This document shows positions 1 to 12,500 of a stretch of DNA of 64,000 nucleotides, piece by piece. A program made the translations under genes and the position numbers. The notes under the pieces are model-generated. The model saw only the letters and a program-made list of their open reading frames with translations, was not told the origin of the DNA and did no database searches. This DNA is from Hydractinia symbiolongicarpus (Eukaryota; Cnidaria; Hydrozoa; Anthoathecata; Hydractiniidae), in the NCBI RefSeq assembly GCF_029227915.1, contig NC_079877.1, positions 24,639,851 through 24,703,850 of the forward strand. Direction: 5' to 3'. Position 1 is the stretch's first letter. Each line of letters starts with the position of its first letter.

Positions 1-788
1 CTAATTTGTGTCTGCAGTAAGTAAACGATTGCTGAGGCAAATGCTGGCTTGATAAAGCTTTAAGGTTCAGGTCAGCAATTAGTTAGGACGTGACAAAAAT
101 TGAATTAGAAAGCTTGTTTATGGCTAATTAAATTAGAGAAATTTAGTTGTATTTTAAAAATCTGGTGTGTTGATTCTTTTTTTAAAGGTTTTTTTGTGCT
201 GATTTATTCCACGTTGTAAATACAACTGCAGTAGATTTAGTCAATGTACTATACTCAAATTTATCGTATTTGAATATCGTATTTACAAGTTCCCCTAATT
301 AATTTTAAATGTAAATATCTCATGACCCTCTAATTTGAATGAATAACCCTTTCTGTTTTTAAAAAACATTGCTTTTTTAGTAGAATAGTGTTTGGTTATA
401 ATTTAGTGAGACACTAAGAATTAACAATACAACCAAATTAGTTTCAAATTTTTTGGTTTCTTGTGATGTCTTGCAGAATATTCAGCCAAGCTGAAAATTT
501 CTAAATTTAATTGTTTACATTTTTCTTTTTTTTACTCAAGTAGATCTTTATGTAAGAGGCATGTTAAAATTATTATAATGTTCTTTAAACATATTTAATG
601 AGCATTTCCTGTCTAAAAGCTCATCCCTCGAATGAGAGCCACACCTAAAAGTCGTAATTTTATTATTATTGTTTTTAATTTATTATATAATTTATTATTT
701 AATCCTAATTTCTATAAATTAGAAATTAAATTTAACAAGTAATAGGTATTTTATATATATTTCTAAAATGGTTTCTAATTTTTTTTAG
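1..788 (+). other. DIXDC1 intron, 5' end outside window
   Basis: The first recognisable exon begins after a polypyrimidine-AG acceptor at 787-788, so this AT-rich stretch is read as intron of the Dixin gene. I see no additional CH-domain coding sequence, tRNA or clear repeat in it. Confidence 0.6.
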
Positions 789-3700
789 GCCGAGAGAAAC
801 AAAATATCTGCAATGGTTCTTCCTTGTCTGATATGAGGAATAACATTAGTAACGTTTTGGAATTTTTATCGAGAAATAATGTTCGAATACACCACATCAT
901 GCCAAAAGGTATTGTTTATTTTCTTTTTCACTGCGAAAAGTATATTGACAAGTTTTAATAGTACAATATTAGATTGTGAACTCAACGCAATGCTATATTT
1001 TGTATGTTCTCATTTTTTATTAAAAGCAGATTTTTATATATTTTTTGCTTACATGTTTGTATTAAAGCAACAGTTGCTAAGGACAGGTTTAACTTCAGGT
1101 CAAACACCAAACGACTCTCATGCAACTGACATGTTTTGAAAGTTACGCAACTAAGGTACAAGATTGAGTAATCTACTAGCTTCCTACAAAACAGTTTTTA
1201 AAAGAATTATTAGTTTTTTTTTTCATAATAAACAGTAGTGTAAAGCTAAATTACGGTTAAATTTAAATATTACATTTTACACTTTCTAAGCAACCAAGAT
1301 TTTAGCCATAAAAAGTGACAGTGAAATTAAAAATCAAGTTGTTGTTTATTTTTTATTCCCAACACCAACCCACGATAGTAAAAGACACTGTAAAATTGTT
1401 CATAATTGTTACTTTACATTAGAAACTTCGATAGTCGACAACTGTGCTGATTCCAAAAACTTTGTTGTAATTATTTTGTTTTGTAATTTTATGACGCACT
1501 TTTTAAGTGTATTATAACAGGTTCACTCTTTCTTAGCAACAATGTCATTCCTAATATTTTTGTTCCAAAATGGCTAAAATCTGATTATGAATGCCCCCAT
1601 GAGAAACTGTGCTTAAAACTATACACGAGAAAAAAAGAAAGTATAATTATTTTTGCCAACTTGTTACTCATTCAAAAGGCCACAGTGATATCCAGGGCAT
1701 CCGAATATAGTTGCTCACATGTAGCAATATTTGACGACTAAATTTACAATTGAAATATTAAGATATATGTGATATCTTTATCATATATAATATGGCTTTA
1801 AAGATATACTGAGTATGCGGTGATGGAAACTAACATCACCAAAGTTTTAGTTTTAAAAGAGTTGGAGTATCACTCCTCACAGATTATTTTTTTGACATTT
1901 GGGAGACCTTAATTCTGATATTCTTTTAAAACTTGATTCACAATAAATTGTGTTACATTGAAGTATTGTGTATTCAACCCCTAATAAAACCGGATCATGG
2001 AATTAAAATATGTTGGGTAGAGCTTAACTAACATTTGGCCTAAAATCGAATGAAATACTTAGTTGCTCTGAAATTTTTTTATTATGTTGACAACCTCTGA
2101 TCACGTTATTTTATAAAAAAAAATGTACTATTTCTTTATTATTTGGTCAAACTCTTTTATTTTTTTCAAAAAGTCTTATAAGCCTCCTTTAGAATGCCTA
2201 AATTCTGTAACACAGAAATTACGGCTAATACTAAACAAATCTTTTGTACTGGTTCCATTACAATGGTCTAAAAGCGCCCTAAAACAATCTTCAAATCAAA
2301 AATCTTTTTTTTTCTTAAGTTATATTGCATTTTTGATTTTTAGGAAATAGGCCCAAGGATGCAAGTACAGTTATCATGTACGGCTACATGCTCATATCTT
2401 CAAATTGATTTACAAAAAGGGGTACGCGCAAAAACGAAGGCCCAAAAATACGAAATGCGTAGTGTGTTAATTTGGCAGGTCAAATTTTATTTTGACATTT
2501 ATAATCAACATTCACAGAGATATTTGAGTTATATTTCAATTTATTTCTAAAGCATTCCTGACTAGGTGGTACGTGCGTGTTCTGAAGCAAAACATTTAAA
2601 GGAATGCCTGTAAAACACGGACAGATTGGCTTCGTTGACTCCATAATTTCGTTGAACATATATCAGTATTTCGCACAACGAACTGGTGATCTACATATGA
2701 GTTGGCATAACCGTGTATATATATCATATACACTATATACTATACATCATTCGCATATCATATATATCATTCGCATATCATATATATCATTCACATATCA
2801 TATATGTCACCATGTAATATTCGTATATATGATTCGTTGAATATTGCTACATACGTGCAACCACATCCGATACAGATATAAGTTACGTCTACGTTGTGCT
2901 ACACAATACTTTTCCTAAAACACTTAAAACAATTTACAATGCAGGAAATCATTTAACAGGATCAAAACTAGATCGCTTGATGAATAACAAATGAGTTATC
3001 CTGGTAACTAATGCAAGCAATCTCAAGCAGGAAAGAAATTAGCCTTTTCATCAATGGTACTGAAAAAGACATTTTTAGGCCCATATTTTTTCTGGACCTG
3101 TCATTAACTGTCTAAGAATTGTACTGAGATATAAAATATTTTTGCTATAGAGATCATGGAGGGAAATTTAAAAGCCACAATGCGACTTGTTCTCGCCCTT
3201 GCTGCTCATTTCAAACCGGATTCGTTCAAGTATCAAACACTACAAAACACACCTGAAGGAGGAACTGGTACCAACCTACAGCGTGGCACGTCACTTGCGT
3301 CGCTCGTGACTGATGCTGCTGCATCTTTGGCTGAAGCCAGTAAGAATGCATCCAATGGTGGAGTGTCTCTGCATTATAAACACAGGTAGATTTTTACTTT
3401 TTCCTGGGTTTTTATGCAATGTTATGATGAAAAGGATAACGTGTAAATTTGTGTTACAAACAACAACAACTTTTTGGCCTCGCTTAACAAAAATAATTTT
3501 TTGTGATGAAGTGTAAGTTATCCATGTGTTTTCATCTTACTTTAGCACAGAGTCGATAGTCTTATAATGGTATTTGCTTTATAATGGTATTTGTTTTTAT
3601 TGTTTATCCACACTACTGTCAACTTTTCTTTTCTTTTCTCTTTTTGAGGGCAATAGCCAATTTGGTTTGCATTGGAAACTTTTGTTTTTGAGAGCAACAG

Positions 3701-6700
3701 CCAATTTAATGTGCACATCAGTTCTGTCTCTCTGTAATAGGTGTTTTTACAGCTCAGGTTTCTCCTCACAAATTTTTTAAATTTATCCATTTTTTTATAG
3801 AAACCAATCTCGGCAAATTTTAACACCAACCAAACTGCAATCATCGGAATCTTCAAATGCGTCATCTCGAACGTCTTCATATTCAGCTCCATCAACTAAG
3901 TCAAACATATTGAGGTTAGGTAACTGTGAAATACCAGACCTGCCCCAATCTCCAGGAGCATCAAGATCGCAGAGAAATTTCTCGAAAACAAAACAAATAC
4001 CAAAAAATAGTCCTGTGTTAGCCAGAGACGAGAACTTACATGCTAGAAGAAAGTTGATCGCAGAGCAGAGTGAGTGTAGTGATGAAATAACAGAACGTGA
4101 AGAAGTCCTGCAGAGACATGATTGTCTACTTGATGATTTGGGAGCGACAAAAGAAGTTTTAGCGCAGTTGCAAAACTTAGTACGTATCGATTACGCTTTT
4201 GATTTGAATTGTGGTTTAGAATATATTTGGGAAGCAATAGGATGTTTTGGATATGAGATAAAACTGGTCTTTATGTGGGAATGATTTTTGAGGTGATGTG
4301 GAACATTTTCTAGGAAGAAATAGATTAGACTGTTCTTTATAAAGATACGTTTTGGGGGGTAGGGGAGGGTGAGAGGGGAAGGAGAGGAGGCACGACGGGA
4401 GGGTTGTGGGTAACTCGGAGTTTTAGGGTTAAAACGGAAATCTCGCGGATAAGATGTTTTTTAATTTTTTTTTTAATTTCTTTTCAGCTTTTGAATGGTT
4501 GCACACCGGAGGAAGAATACGGCATGGAATCACCGAAAGACGAATCTTATCAAGAACAATTGGTATGTTTGGTAATGCTTGGTCCTAATTCCAATAATCC
4601 TCAGTTTGATATCTTTATCAGGTTGTGTGCTTTAAAGCCTCAACTTGTCGCATGGTCAGTTGCCGTAATATCAATTTTGCATCATTTTTTGGTTATAGAT
4701 TATGAAAAATATTATTTTGGACCACAAGAACGAAGAATGCGACGACTTAAGGGTGTGTATTTGACTTGTTTATAATTATCTGTTTTTTATGACTTCTTTT
4801 GCCACGTCGTGGACCTAAAGACTATATAAAATATTTAGCAGATAATTGATAACTTTCTTTCATCAAACAACACCATTCTATTTTTCCTCATAATTTGATT
4901 CTGCTATTTATAAATCTTTTAAAGCAGATGGATCGACATTTACATCTGCGCAGGATATCTGTTTAGCTGCTGTTTCAATGACCCTAAACGTAGCCTTGCG
5001 GTAGTTACCTAGTCTATTTTAAACGGTTGTTTCTCTAGGTTTCTTTTCTTCTTTATTAGACTGACTCTGAAAGGTGTTATCAATAAATATATTACGGACA
5101 TGCGTAAAAGCTGGATACTGCGTTTAACTCTCGATCATGTAACCTTTTGTTGATATTTTAGGCTCAACTAAACGAGTTGAAAGAAATCAATATGACTTGG
5201 GGTGGTGAAAAGGTAATGCGTGGATTTGCGTTGAATTTACCGTCATAGCATTCTATAAAAGGGCGCCGTTTCCAAAATAACTTGCAATTATTCTAGTACA
5301 TGAAAAATTTGATGGTCGTTTAAATTAGGCTGGAAAGAAAAAAAAACTAATTTTATCATGAATATCACTTTGATTGTCTTTGACATTCCGAATGCGATAA
5401 CTGTTAATAAAAAAATTTAATTTCTCGCGAGAATACGTTTCTTTTAAAAACCGCGAAAATTTTTAACAACAAAATATAGCTTTCTATTGAATTCTATTTC
5501 TATTAAATTATAGACTGGCCTAGAACTACGTGTATCTCAACAAGAGCAACTTATTTTGTCTCTAAAATCCAAACTTTTGCACTACGAGATATCGAAGAAG
5601 AATACTCACGAACAACAACTCGAATCCTTACTTCGCGAAAGAGACCGGGAGCTACAACTTTTGCACGAAGAGTTGACTAAGCGAGACGATATTATACATC
5701 AACAAACCGCGGAAATCGATACTTTGAGTAACGATGTTGTCAGTAAAGCGAGAATCGAGGTATGTTAATTTCAAACGTTCAAAATTGCAACCGAATCGAT
5801 TCGACTGTAATTTTAAATGGTTAAATAATGCTAATTTATGCTAAAAATTTACGAAATAAAGATGTTTCGATTTCATACGTGGGTCAAAAATCTGATGATC
5901 GAATTATGTACGTCAGGCGAACCCGCGTATGTTTCCACAGGCTAGTTGCCGATTTTAATGGCTTTTATTTTTACGATCAAGATATAGCTTTTACAGAACT
6001 GCTTCTGCCTATATATCGGTCTTATTCCAATTTATAATCGGGTACATCGCAATTAAAACATGAAAAAACTTCGATAAAGCGTTGTTGTTAATCGGTATTT
6101 TTATATTTGCAGGCGAATCTCCATGCAAAACTTGAGGTGAGTGAGTCCATGGTTAGCAGTCTTCGCTTACAAGTAAAAGAGTTAACAGAGAGAATGCATA
6201 CATCATCGCTGACAGAAAGAAGTTTTAACAAAGTTGGAAGCAACGTAGGAAACATTACCAATAAAATCAATGAAGCAAAGTTTCAAAAGGATAAACAAAA
6301 GGTTAATAATTTGTATTGTGTTCTAAAAATAATTCCCTTGCCCTTTAATATTGTGGTTAGATGAAAGGGGAACGCAAGGTGAGGTAGTCAACCATCCAGT
6401 CCGAGAAACATATTTTATACTTTCTAATTTTATTGATCCACAGATATCTCGAGAGCATGATAATATGAAAACCACGTTAAATAACATTCGACGTCATTTC
6501 AAAGATGAAGACCCAGTACAACATGCTTTTGAAAGTATGGAACATGTAAGTGTGTTGTTTTAAAAGGTTGAATCTATGGTTTCTTGAACTCGACGAAAAA
6601 ATTCAAAATATTATACTTCAAAATATGTGTGAAAAGTTTTCGGTGATTCTTTTGTTTTTTGTTTTAGAGTATGTCATCTTTGATTGATACAATCTCTATG

Positions 6701-9305
6701 ATGGAGAGCAATGTTAAAAACGAGGTGGATATATGTTTCGTTTAATTTTGCTGTTAGACATTTGTACTATCTTAAGGGAAGGAATTTTCGTCAGGAAATG
6801 TTTTTTGCGAATGTTGTCCTCATTTGTGAAACAATTTCACGAAATTTAGCAATAATAGTCGGTTGCCCGTGGTAGAATCCATAATATAGATTCCTGATTC
6901 CTGAAATCTACCGCGAAATAAAATAAAAATGTTTATTGGAGGAAATTAATTCTACGCAAATTGACATTTTCCCAAAGAATTCATTCTGACCACAACCAAA
7001 TAGCTTCTGACTTATTGTTGAAAACGACCTAAATATATATATAAAAAAATGTCCTTTATTCTTCCGCGATATATGCGTCGACATTGGTAATTTTCTGACC
7101 TTTAATTCGCGAAAAAATTTGCAAAAATGTTTTCCCCTAAGCTACTGATATGACAAGTTTATCTTATTATAAAATCATCGGAAAGAAGGGCTGTTTCATT
7201 TTTTGCCACTATTTTTACAATCAAAGAATTTCAATTTGTGGTCAATAGTGATACTGTCATTTCTCTAATTTAACGCAGCAAATTAAATAATTATTTTCGA
7301 GGTACCGCGTTAATAATTAGAGGTAAAAAAAGACAATAAAAGTAATAGGAATTTTTTCTTTTCTTTTTAGGATAATCGACAACTCAGTGCGCCTAAAGTA
7401 TCCACCGTCAATGTCAAGAGTCCAGCTAGTTCTGATTCAGGTTAGACACTCATCTTAAATATACTTTTCTTAGTTTTATTTTATGTGAAATTGGTTTTGC
7501 TTACTTCTTTACGTGTTGGTTTTAGGTTATGACCATAATGCAAATTTCAACCTCGAAGGAGGAGAACAAGTAAAAATTGTATATTTTCTCGGAAAATCGA
7601 TTACACCAGTACTTAAAACAAGTGATATAGGGTAAGCAGTAATTACGTTTAGTGCCGATGGTTTCTTTGTTTTGCATTATTATCAGAGCTACTACTCGCG
7701 AAATAAATTTAGCGCAGTTCCTGATTTGCGAAAATTTCTTCCGCAAAATAAATTAAAAACTCATTGGCGAAAATTAATTAACGATTTGAAACCTACTTTT
7801 GAAAACGAAAAGACCTAATTATGTATAAAGAATGTCCGTAACTTTCACGCTGATGTTGAAGATTTTCTTAAAGCCTCAAAATTCAATTTCTTGCGCGAAA
7901 TTCGCAATTTTCAGACAAGGAAGAAAGTATACACTGAAGTACACTGCTAAATCCTGAGAGAATTCTAATTGGAACATTTCGCGAGAATTATTTTCTTTAT
8001 AAACCAATTGTACAATTTTTAGACAAATCTTTTAAAAAAGGAATCCCAAAACAAGGTTTTAAGATGAATTTTCACTTCGTCTTTTTAGGTTGGGCTTCTT
8101 CACGCTGAGGGATTTTAAACAAGTTGTTAAAAGACCTGGACACTACCGATATTTCTTCAAATCTGTTGATAAAGATTTTGGCTTCGTCAGAGAGGAGGTA
8201 TTTAATTTTCCCTGACAACTGCAGGAGGCCGAAAATTTTAATATTACCGTAACTGTTAGTTTCTTTGTATAAGTTAACCATGTCCAGGGAAATTGAATTA
8301 CCCTTTTTTTCCAAAGTGGAAACTTCTTAAAGCGGACACTTCACTTATGGGACCAAAATTGCTGATTTTTTCCAAATCCTCCATGGGAGAATTTACTTCA
8401 GTTCTCCAATTGTGCAGAAAAAGTGATCAGGTTATTAATGATTAATTGAATTTCCGCACCCGAAGGCGTAGGAAATTCTTTAAAACCGTCGTTTTTTTTT
8501 TTCGGAGCATTTTTTGAGAAAAAATCGACCCTGGGATTTCACGTTCCTCTGAGTATTGGTATAACTGACTAACTAACTAACCCTGTCCCAAATGGTCAAT
8601 TTAAACTTCGTACCCATCTAAATAACGTTTCAGGCCGAAATTGGTATTTGTTTTTGACAAAATTTGGCACAGTTGTCACCTAAATGTCATTTTAGGCCAA
8701 AATTGGTCCAAAAATTAAAACTACTTTATTTTCAACAAAGTTTGACACAGTTAACAAATAAAGTATGCTGAACATGATGGTGACATCAAAATTTTGATTT
8801 TTGTCACCTAAATGTCATTCCATGCCAAAATTGGTCCAAAAATTAAAACACTTAAAACTAAATGCCGTTTAAGACCATAAACCTTTTACTCGCAAGACTT
8901 TCAACCATAAATGATAGGCTGTATTTTTTGTTAGCAATTTCTTTTAAAACGTGAGTTTATTATGACACGTTTCGTTTTGTTTGCGTTTGTTTGTGCTTTA
9001 TCTTCAGAGCTTCATGCACCAAAACTCTTAAACAAATTAGCAGGTTGTCATCAAATATTTTGGTAGCGAGCGGAAATTCTTAGAGCACCCAGGGCTTCTT
9101 GTTATTTTTAACTAGCACAGCAGGATGAGAAAAAATAAAATGAAACGTAAAAATTAAAAACAATTATTTTTGATTGTCTATAGGTGTTCACTGTATTTGC
9201 AATCTGTGTTCTGCATTTTAGCTCTTGTTCGACGATGATATTGTTCCTGGTAGCGAGAACAAGATAGTAGCCTGGTTGGAAAAAAGTCTTGGGGAAGACG
9301 TGTGA
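789..9305 (+). CDS. DIXDC1: Dixin (DIX domain-containing protein 1), 5'-partial
   Basis: Dixin is a cytoplasmic Wnt-pathway scaffold whose C-terminal DIX domain polymerises with Dishevelled and Axin. Thirteen exons join in one open frame of 606 codons: 789-908, 3151-3385, 3801-4179, 4488-4562, 5162-5212, 5514-5759, 6113-6301, 6444-6545, 6668-6724, 7371-7440, 7526-7631, 8089-8197, 9222-9305 (stop TGA). All boundaries are GT-AG and phases agree. The first two exons encode the end of a calponin-homology domain, including the Dixin signature [19 protein letters not shown]. Next come a Ser-rich linker and a coiled-coil region (exons 3-9, strongest in 5514-5759). The last three exons give the DIX domain, with [15 protein letters not shown], a central [14 protein letters not shown] and a final [12 protein letters not shown]. 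The start codon and first CH helices are upstream of the window. The CH-plus-DIX combination makes the assignment firm; small exons could have been missed where the linker diverges. Confidence 0.93.
2746..2815. repeat. 20-bp AT-rich tandem repeat
   Basis: About three and a half copies of a roughly 20-bp unit built from CATATCATATATATCATTCG lie in the large intron between Dixin exons at 908 and 3151. The copies are nearly identical. It is an ordinary intronic minisatellite. Confidence 0.8.
8590..8860. repeat. Internally repeated intronic sequence (about 125-bp period)
   Basis: Two copies of a block containing GTCACCTAAATGTCATT followed by GCCAAAATTGGTCCAAAAAT lie near 8678 and 8802, with related phrases (TTTGACAAAATTTGGCACAG, CAAAGTTTGACACAGTTAAC) between them. 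The block sits in the last Dixin intron. It looks like part of an interspersed repeat; I cannot assign a class. Confidence 0.6.
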
Positions 9306-9548
9306 TGAAAAAATCCAAATTTCTTTTATTTTTATCGTTTGACGACCAACTTTTATTTATATTTTTAAACTGTACAATTTATTACTATGCTTTGTAAATA
9401 GACTTTTATACTTCTAGTTGCAAAGATAATTTATTCTCGTACTGACAACGAGGCTGAGCTGTAAATATTTGCAGAAAGCTAATAATATATGTTATATATT
9501 TCTAAAGTGTTCTATTCAATTAAAATATGTACAATGATGGATCACTAA
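9306..9548. terminator. Shared convergent 3' region of DIXDC1 and EFR3
   Basis: Only 243 bp separate the Dixin stop (9303-9305) from the EFR3 stop (9549-9551). An ATTAAA hexamer at 9519-9524 suits + strand polyadenylation. On the - strand AATAAA occurs at 9430-9435 and again at 9325-9330. If these signals are used, the two 3' UTRs overlap tail to tail. Confidence 0.5.
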
Positions 9549-12500
9549 TTAATACACAAGTAGAGATGGAAACTCAATCTCAAACAAGTTCTTTGTAAGT
9601 TCTTGGTTTCGTGGAGTGTCCAAAGTTCTAGAAAAATACGATTACAAAATGAAAGTAAAAATACAGCGGTAGCGAGTTTCGTAGTCATATCAGGACTGTA
9701 AATTTTATCCTTTCCGCTCATGTAATACATTTCCGGAAATTTACTTAGGTGCTTGCACCAAGTAAACAAATATTTAAGAGAAATACAAACTTACCGACAC
9801 GCGACATCGAGAGATTTCTTCAACGAATTTTCGATTTCTTGTTTCTAAAAGTCAAATTGAAAAAAGTCAGTTAACAAAAGACCACCACAAAGCCTCATGA
9901 AAGTTAAAAATGAAGATTTACCACTCTTGTGTTATGGTTAATTATTTCTTCATAAGGAACTGTTTGAAAATCTAACACATGATCTCTCTTCTCCACATTT
10001 TCGCCACCTAAAATTTAAACAGTTTGTATAAAGATAAAGCTCCTCCTGCGAAAAAAAAGTTGTCATGACGCATCATGTGTGAAAAAAAATGAGGTGTTGT
10101 TTTAAATATGTTTTCGTCTACCCAGTTTGATATTTTGAACACATTTAAACGAATTCCCCATATCTCGGAAGCCATTAAAGATTTTTCAAAGAAATAAAGA
10201 TTCATAGACAAACTTTTCAAGCTCTCTCATATGAAATCAACTTGTTTTTTCGCAAGAGGTAACCTTCAACGTTTCGAAGTTAGCACACATCGATAAACAT
10301 TTTTCACACCATTTGCTACCTGGCTTGCCATTGTTTTCCTAATAACTCTTGGAAGAATATTTCGACTTCTTAATAAAAATGGGTAATAACTCTGCTCTGT
10401 GCTAATTATTGAAACTATGTTTATTGAAATACGGACAAACAAACCACCAATGCAATAATGTAACTTACGTAATGCATCTTTTAAATCTTCATAAGTAATT
10501 TTAGGTACTGGAGCATCCACCTATAATGTTTACATCACGCGTGTTAATAACATATCACGGTTACTCGCACACAATTTGCAGCATTGACCTACTCTGTATA
10601 TGCTTGACCCAACACTTAACAGGGAGTCAGCTTTCACAATCGGAATGTGTTCAGGAATGGATGCATTTGATAAATTACGAACTAAAGAAAAATTCGAGTT
10701 ATTAGAAAATCTCAGATGATAACCATTAATTGCAAATATCTGAATAGAAGTATAGGACTAGATCGTTGGAGAAGTAGTACTCGAAGTTAATCTCAACAAG
10801 AAACTTTCGCGCAATCAGTTTGTCTTCTAGCAAGTAATCAACCGATTCCACGTACCAGCTGGTTTTGGTTCATATGGCGTTTCAATGGCATTCGTCTCAT
10901 AGTTGCTACTTCGTAACGCATTTACAATTGTGTTTCTATCGAAGAAGAAACTGTCGTCTAATGTAGAATGTCTTTGCTCGTCAATTAAAACGTCATCAGC
11001 TGCAAACGCTACTGACGGAAGCAGCCATCTTGCTTGCTCGTGTCTTTTCGCTAGAACCTGTAAGTTAAATTAAATGTCAACAAAAAGAATGCAAGCAAAA
11101 GCAGCATTGCCCAACGACAACTTAATTAGCCAGGAGACCCAGAAAAATTATCTTTGCCCACGTGATCATTTTTTGGGAAACCCTATCTTTTTTAATGTTT
11201 TGTGTTGGAATGGTGCCACTCACCTAAACAAACATGATTGATTCCCTATTATTTAAGAAGGTAAGATGTGGCCACGGTGGCCTTATGGTCATTAAGTGTT
11301 TGTTCTGATAAATTATTTTATGTTTAATTGGCAAATTTGAATTTAGGGATTTGCTCTGACAAATTATTTTGCGTCTAAGCTTTCGTATGAGAGAAACTCG
11401 TTTAATATCCTTGAAAAAAGCTTACTTAAGTTAACTAAGCTTTGACTTTATAGGCTAAGCATGGACACTTTGTACCGGATTTGACTTGATGTTAGACCAC
11501 ATTACAGCCAAACGTCATCGAAAAAGACGAATTTAGCATCCTAACATTTTATAATTCATTAGGGTTTGTAAAATAGGCATGGTACTATCAATTAAAAGAT
11601 CAATAAATATTTGATCTAAGTTAAGTTGCATCTTAGTGACCCCCTCCCAAAAAACACAGATGCTTACCTCTTCACAATGACGTAATATAGAAGGTATGGT
11701 TGTCAAGTCACTGATTAGCAAGAAAAATACAACTGTGAGAGAATGTAAACAAGACTGCTGAGTCAGCGTTAGTTTGCAATCTTTCGATCTTGCATAATTC
11801 TAAAAGAAACAAAAAAAAATATTAAAAAACAATGGGAAGTCTATATAGACTGGAAAATCTTAACTTCTGTAAATAATTCCAACCATACACGTAGTGTAAC
11901 CATTACTGTTTGCCGGAGGGCTGCACATTTTTTTTATACATCGAAGGTCCTGTTAATGCTAAAAGCCATACAAGGGTCGCATAGAATTTATATTGTAGAT
12001 ATCGGAAAAATTTTATTAAATAGACACATCAACAAATTGAAGAACACTCTCCCTCTCCCTTCTTTACACATGATATGCATAAAAATATCTGGTTATTATT
12101 TTAGTTTAAAGGTTCGCCAACACAATGATAACCATAAAAAATCTGGTCAAATTCCAGTTAAAATTTCCACAATACAAATTTGAGGTCTGTAGGACAAAAC
12201 GTGCATTTATTTCAAATATCCATTTCGAACTTTATTTTTCGCTACATTTTACTTAAAAAATCTCACGAATTTCTAAGATTTCTTTCAAAGAAAAATTTAA
12301 AATCCAGCACGGTTCCTTCAGTGTCTGTGTTAATTATGCGTAAAGGAATAAATTATATACCTGTATTCCCAGGACAAAACCAACCAATTCGACAATAACA
12401 TCTTCCTCACCAAACTCCAACGCCAGTAAGCAAATTATATCTGTCAGCAGTTTGATATCACATGGACGATTGTTCAACAAACGACAACTTTGATACAGGT

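Noticed and set aside
50-900. Additional upstream Dixin CH-domain exon
   Set aside because: I looked for the N-terminal CH motif before the exon at 789 and found no open stretch with matching residues; it must lie outside the window.
8072-8314. 80-codon open frame (-) overlapping a Dixin exon
   Set aside because: It is the antisense shadow of the DIX-domain exon at 8089-8197.
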